From contig CALHRB010000143.1 in assembly GCA_938038165.1 (NCBI GenBank), positions 1 to 8,652 of the forward strand: 8,652 nt of DNA, given 5' to 3'. The stretch is from Candidatus Kapaibacterium sp. Its GTDB lineage: Bacteria; Bacteroidota; Ignavibacteria; Kapaibacteriales; UBA2268. The notes under the pieces are model-generated. The model was not told where the DNA came from. It did no database searches and saw only the letters and a list, made by a program, of their open reading frames with translations. The translations under genes and the position numbers were made by a program. Positions 6,607 to 8,652 of this stretch are shown in pieces. Position 1 is the stretch's first letter, and the number at the start of each line of letters is the position of its first letter.

Positions 6607-7530
6607 ATGATTAATAGTAGAACTCGTAATATTTTTTTGGTCATAATATTTTTATTTTTTTTGTTCAATTGCTCTGAAAAAGAGAAAAGTTCAATCAAAA
6701 TTGACTTTGCCAGAAGAGAAAATTTTTCACATGGAAATATAGATTCATTAAAAGTTCTTAAAGTTGGAGTTTCGGCAATGATATCTCCCAAAGAGACTTT
6801 TAGAAACTATCATGAGCTATTAAATTATATTTCAAAAAAAATAGATAAAAAAATTCAACTCATACAAAGAAAAACATATAAAGAAATTAATAATCTTTTG
6901 GAAACCGGCGAATTAGATTTTGCTTTTATTTGTTCAGGAGCTTATGTTGATCTAACAGCTAAAAACAAAGTAGAAATTATTGCTGTTCCCACTTCTATGG
7001 GGCAGCCACTTTATCAAGCATATATAATAACTTCAAAAAGTGACAGCATAACAAGTTTTGAAAAACTAAAGGGGAAAAGCTTTGCTTTTACCGACCCACT
7101 CTCAAATTCAGGGAGATTATATGTAATAAAAAAACTGAGAGAAAAAAAAATTTCCGAAAATGATTTTTTCTCACAAGTTGTTTATACTTATTCACATGAC
7201 AATTCGATAACTCTCGTGAACAAAGGTCTTATCATAGGTGCCACCGTTGACGGGTTGATATATCACTATCTGGAGAAATTCAATCCCGATAAGATTAAAA
7301 ATATTAAAGTAATAGAGAAATCCGAATACTTTGGTATTCCACCGATTGTAACACTTTCCAGAGATGAGTCGTTTATAAAACAAATCAGGAGAATTCTTTT
7401 AGAAATGCATAAAGATGAAATTGGAAAAAAACTGCTCGCGAACCTTCTCATTGATAGATTTATTCAAGGAACAGACTCTTTGTATAATTCAATCAGAGAT
7501 ATGAAAAATCTAACTTTAAACAATGAATAA
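6607..7530 (+). CDS. PhnD-like periplasmic substrate-binding lipoprotein
   Basis: The product is 307 residues from the ATG at 6607. A TTG at 6568 in the same frame would add 13 residues ahead of the signal peptide; it has no ribosome site and is judged not to be the start. Residues 9-20 are a hydrophobic signal core ending LFN-Cys22, a lipobox with Asn before Cys, followed by a charged linker (SEKEKSS); the protein should be a lipoprotein facing the periplasm. From about residue 48 it follows the PhnD/phosphonate-binding-like family: VGVSAMISPKETFRNYHELL, a KTYKEINNLLETGELDFAFICSGAYV block, ITSFEKLKGKSFAFTDPLSNSG, and YSHDNSITLV. The family binds small anions such as phosphonate, phosphite or phosphate in transport, but PhnD-like domains also act as sensors, as in TtrS. 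No ABC permease or ATPase gene is next to it. Its stop overlaps the start of a sensor kinase gene by 8 bases, so translational coupling and a sensory role are likely. The ligand cannot be read from the sequence. Confidence 0.87.
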   Translation: MINSRTRNIFLVIIFLFFLFNCSEKEKSSIKIDFARRENFSHGNIDSLKVLKVGVSAMISPKETFRNYHELLNYISKKIDKKIQLIQRKTYKEINNLLETGELDFAFICSGAYVDLTAKNKVEIIAVPTSMGQPLYQAYIITSKSDSITSFEKLKGKSFAFTDPLSNSGRLYVIKKLREKKISENDFFSQVVYTYSHDNSITLVNKGLIIGATVDGLIYHYLEKFNPDKIKNIKVIEKSEYFGIPPIVTLSRDESFIKQIRRILLEMHKDEIGKKLLANLLIDRFIQGTDSLYNSIRDMKNLTLNNE

Positions 7531-8652
7531 GCTTTTCTTGTCAATATTCTGGAAAATTGTAATAATTTTAATTATTTCAATAGCCTTTTTTGGGCTTTTA
7601 AACATAACACTTGTTTGGAATAAAGTTTTTGAAATAATTGATAACGAGGCAAACAAAAGAATTACACAAACAAGTCAAAACCTTGCAGATCAGTCTATTA
7701 ACCTTATATTTTATAATGATTTATCATCACTTCAAAATTTGATTGAAAATGCTCTAAAAAACGACTCATTGATTTTATATTGTTTCATAGTGGACAATAA
7801 CAATCAGGTTTTAGCTCACACCTTTCCCGATGGAATACCAACAGAGCTGTTAAAAGTCAAACACAACTCAATTAATCAACCATATAAACATGCTTTACTT
7901 GAAATTTCAAATTATAAGGTAACTCATATAAGGGATTACCTGATTCCAATTATGGGTGGTAGTATTGGCTCTTTGAGAGTAGGTGTTGATTATAAACAAA
8001 TAAGTAAAGACTTAAATCAAACATTGATAAATTTCATTATCATCTTTATTGTTTTTACAGTATTGGGCTTTATCGGAGCTTTTATTTTGACATATCTGAT
8101 AACAAATCCAATAAAAAAAATAAATAAGTCTTTGGATGAATTAGAGCTACAAAATCTATCAAAGCAAAAAAACGATGAATTGATAATCATAAAAAGAGGT
8201 AAATTTGATTTTCCAATCAGGATATATGATGAAATTGACGATCTTATTAATAAATTCAACAATATGATCCTGAGATTGAAAGAAACTTATGAGAAGTTAT
8301 TATCAACACAACAAGCAATGACACAATCTGAAAAACTTGCTTCGCTTGGAACTCTTGTAGCAGGAATCTCCCACGAAATTAATAATCCTATTTCCGGTTT
8401 GATGAGTTGTTTAAGAAGGATATCCGAGCAACCCGATAATATTGAACAAAATATCAAATATATAAAAATCATGAATGATGCAATTCTGAAAATGAAAAGT
8501 GTTATTGATGGACTATTAAATTTCTCAAGAAAGTCTTCGGGCAAAAAAGACTATTATGATTTGAAAAAAATTGTTCAAAATAGCTTAAATATTTTAAATC
8601 TCAACAAAGACCTAAGAAATATTGACTTAACTTTGAATTTGCCAGAGAGCAA
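7523..8652 (+). CDS. Membrane sensor histidine kinase, 3'-truncated by window edge
   Basis: The frame opens at ATG 7523 (MNKLFLSIFWK) and stays open for 376 codons to the window end, with no stop. Residues about 7-32 are a first membrane segment. Residues about 33-166 form a periplasmic domain with a Cache-like ending (IPIMGGSIGSLRVGVDYKQI), and residues about 169-194 are the second membrane segment. A HAMP domain follows (NPIKKINKSL at about 196, DEIDDLINKFNNM near 240), with an unusually long middle. The HisKA domain begins near 270; its H-box SEKLASLGTLVAGISHEINNP places the phosphorylated His at 284. This is the H-box style of NtrB-like kinases. The ATP-binding domain lies past the window, so catalytic competence cannot be judged. 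The gene overlaps the upstream binding-protein gene by 8 bases (ATG within CAATGAATAA). A response regulator is expected just downstream; from the H-box type I would guess an NtrC-like sigma-54 activator, which is inference only. Confidence 0.93.
   Translation, partial: MNKLFLSIFWKIVIILIISIAFFGLLNITLVWNKVFEIIDNEANKRITQTSQNLADQSINLIFYNDLSSLQNLIENALKNDSLILYCFIVDNNNQVLAHTFPDGIPTELLKVKHNSINQPYKHALLEISNYKVTHIRDYLIPIMGGSIGSLRVGVDYKQISKDLNQTLINFIIIFIVFTVLGFIGAFILTYLITNPIKKINKSLDELELQNLSKQKNDELIIIKRGKFDFPIRIYDEIDDLINKFNNMILRLKETYEKLLSTQQAMTQSEKLASLGTLVAGISHEINNPISGLMSCLRRISEQPDNIEQNIKYIKIMNDAILKMKSVIDGLLNFSRKSSGKKDYYDLKKIVQNSLNILNLNKDLRNIDLTLNLPES

Overview
The window looks like ordinary chromosome from an AT-rich member of the Bacteroidota/Ignavibacteriota/Chlorobiota group. 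Three things point there. A secreted protein ends in a type IX secretion system (T9SS) sorting domain. It lies directly behind a DUF4835-family gene, a family typical of T9SS-bearing bacteria. The HMG-CoA lyase carries the DCPRDAMQG-type N-terminus that I associate with Bacteroidota. Shine-Dalgarno sequences are mostly absent, which also fits. I cannot place it to genus; a Kapabacteria/Ignavibacteria-like lineage is a guess.

Every gene I can support is on the + strand. Left block (2-3776): a DUF4835 protein cut by the window edge, probably lacking only its signal peptide, then a large T9SS-exported protein with an Asp-box beta-propeller, two FnIII-like domains, a jelly-roll-like domain and a sorting domain. 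A strong intrinsic terminator (3801-3841) closes this block. Middle block (3954-6299): an HMG-CoA lyase and, nine bases later, a PLP-dependent class V aminotransferase of the cysteine-desulfurase superfamily, probably one operon. A tRNA-Pro(GGG) gene without encoded CCA follows at 6351-6425.

Right block (6607 to the window end): a PhnD-like periplasmic-binding lipoprotein overlaps by 8 bases the start of a membrane sensor histidine kinase, which runs off the right edge. No transporter permease or ATPase lies between or just before them. I therefore read the pair as a probable ligand-sensing system (binding lipoprotein plus kinase) rather than an import system. This is the most interesting part of the window.

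I found no mobile element, CRISPR array, integrase, rRNA or replication origin. No gene looks frameshifted. Nothing here is clearly a new system; the binding-protein/kinase pair and the lyase/aminotransferase pair are the parts whose biology is not obvious.
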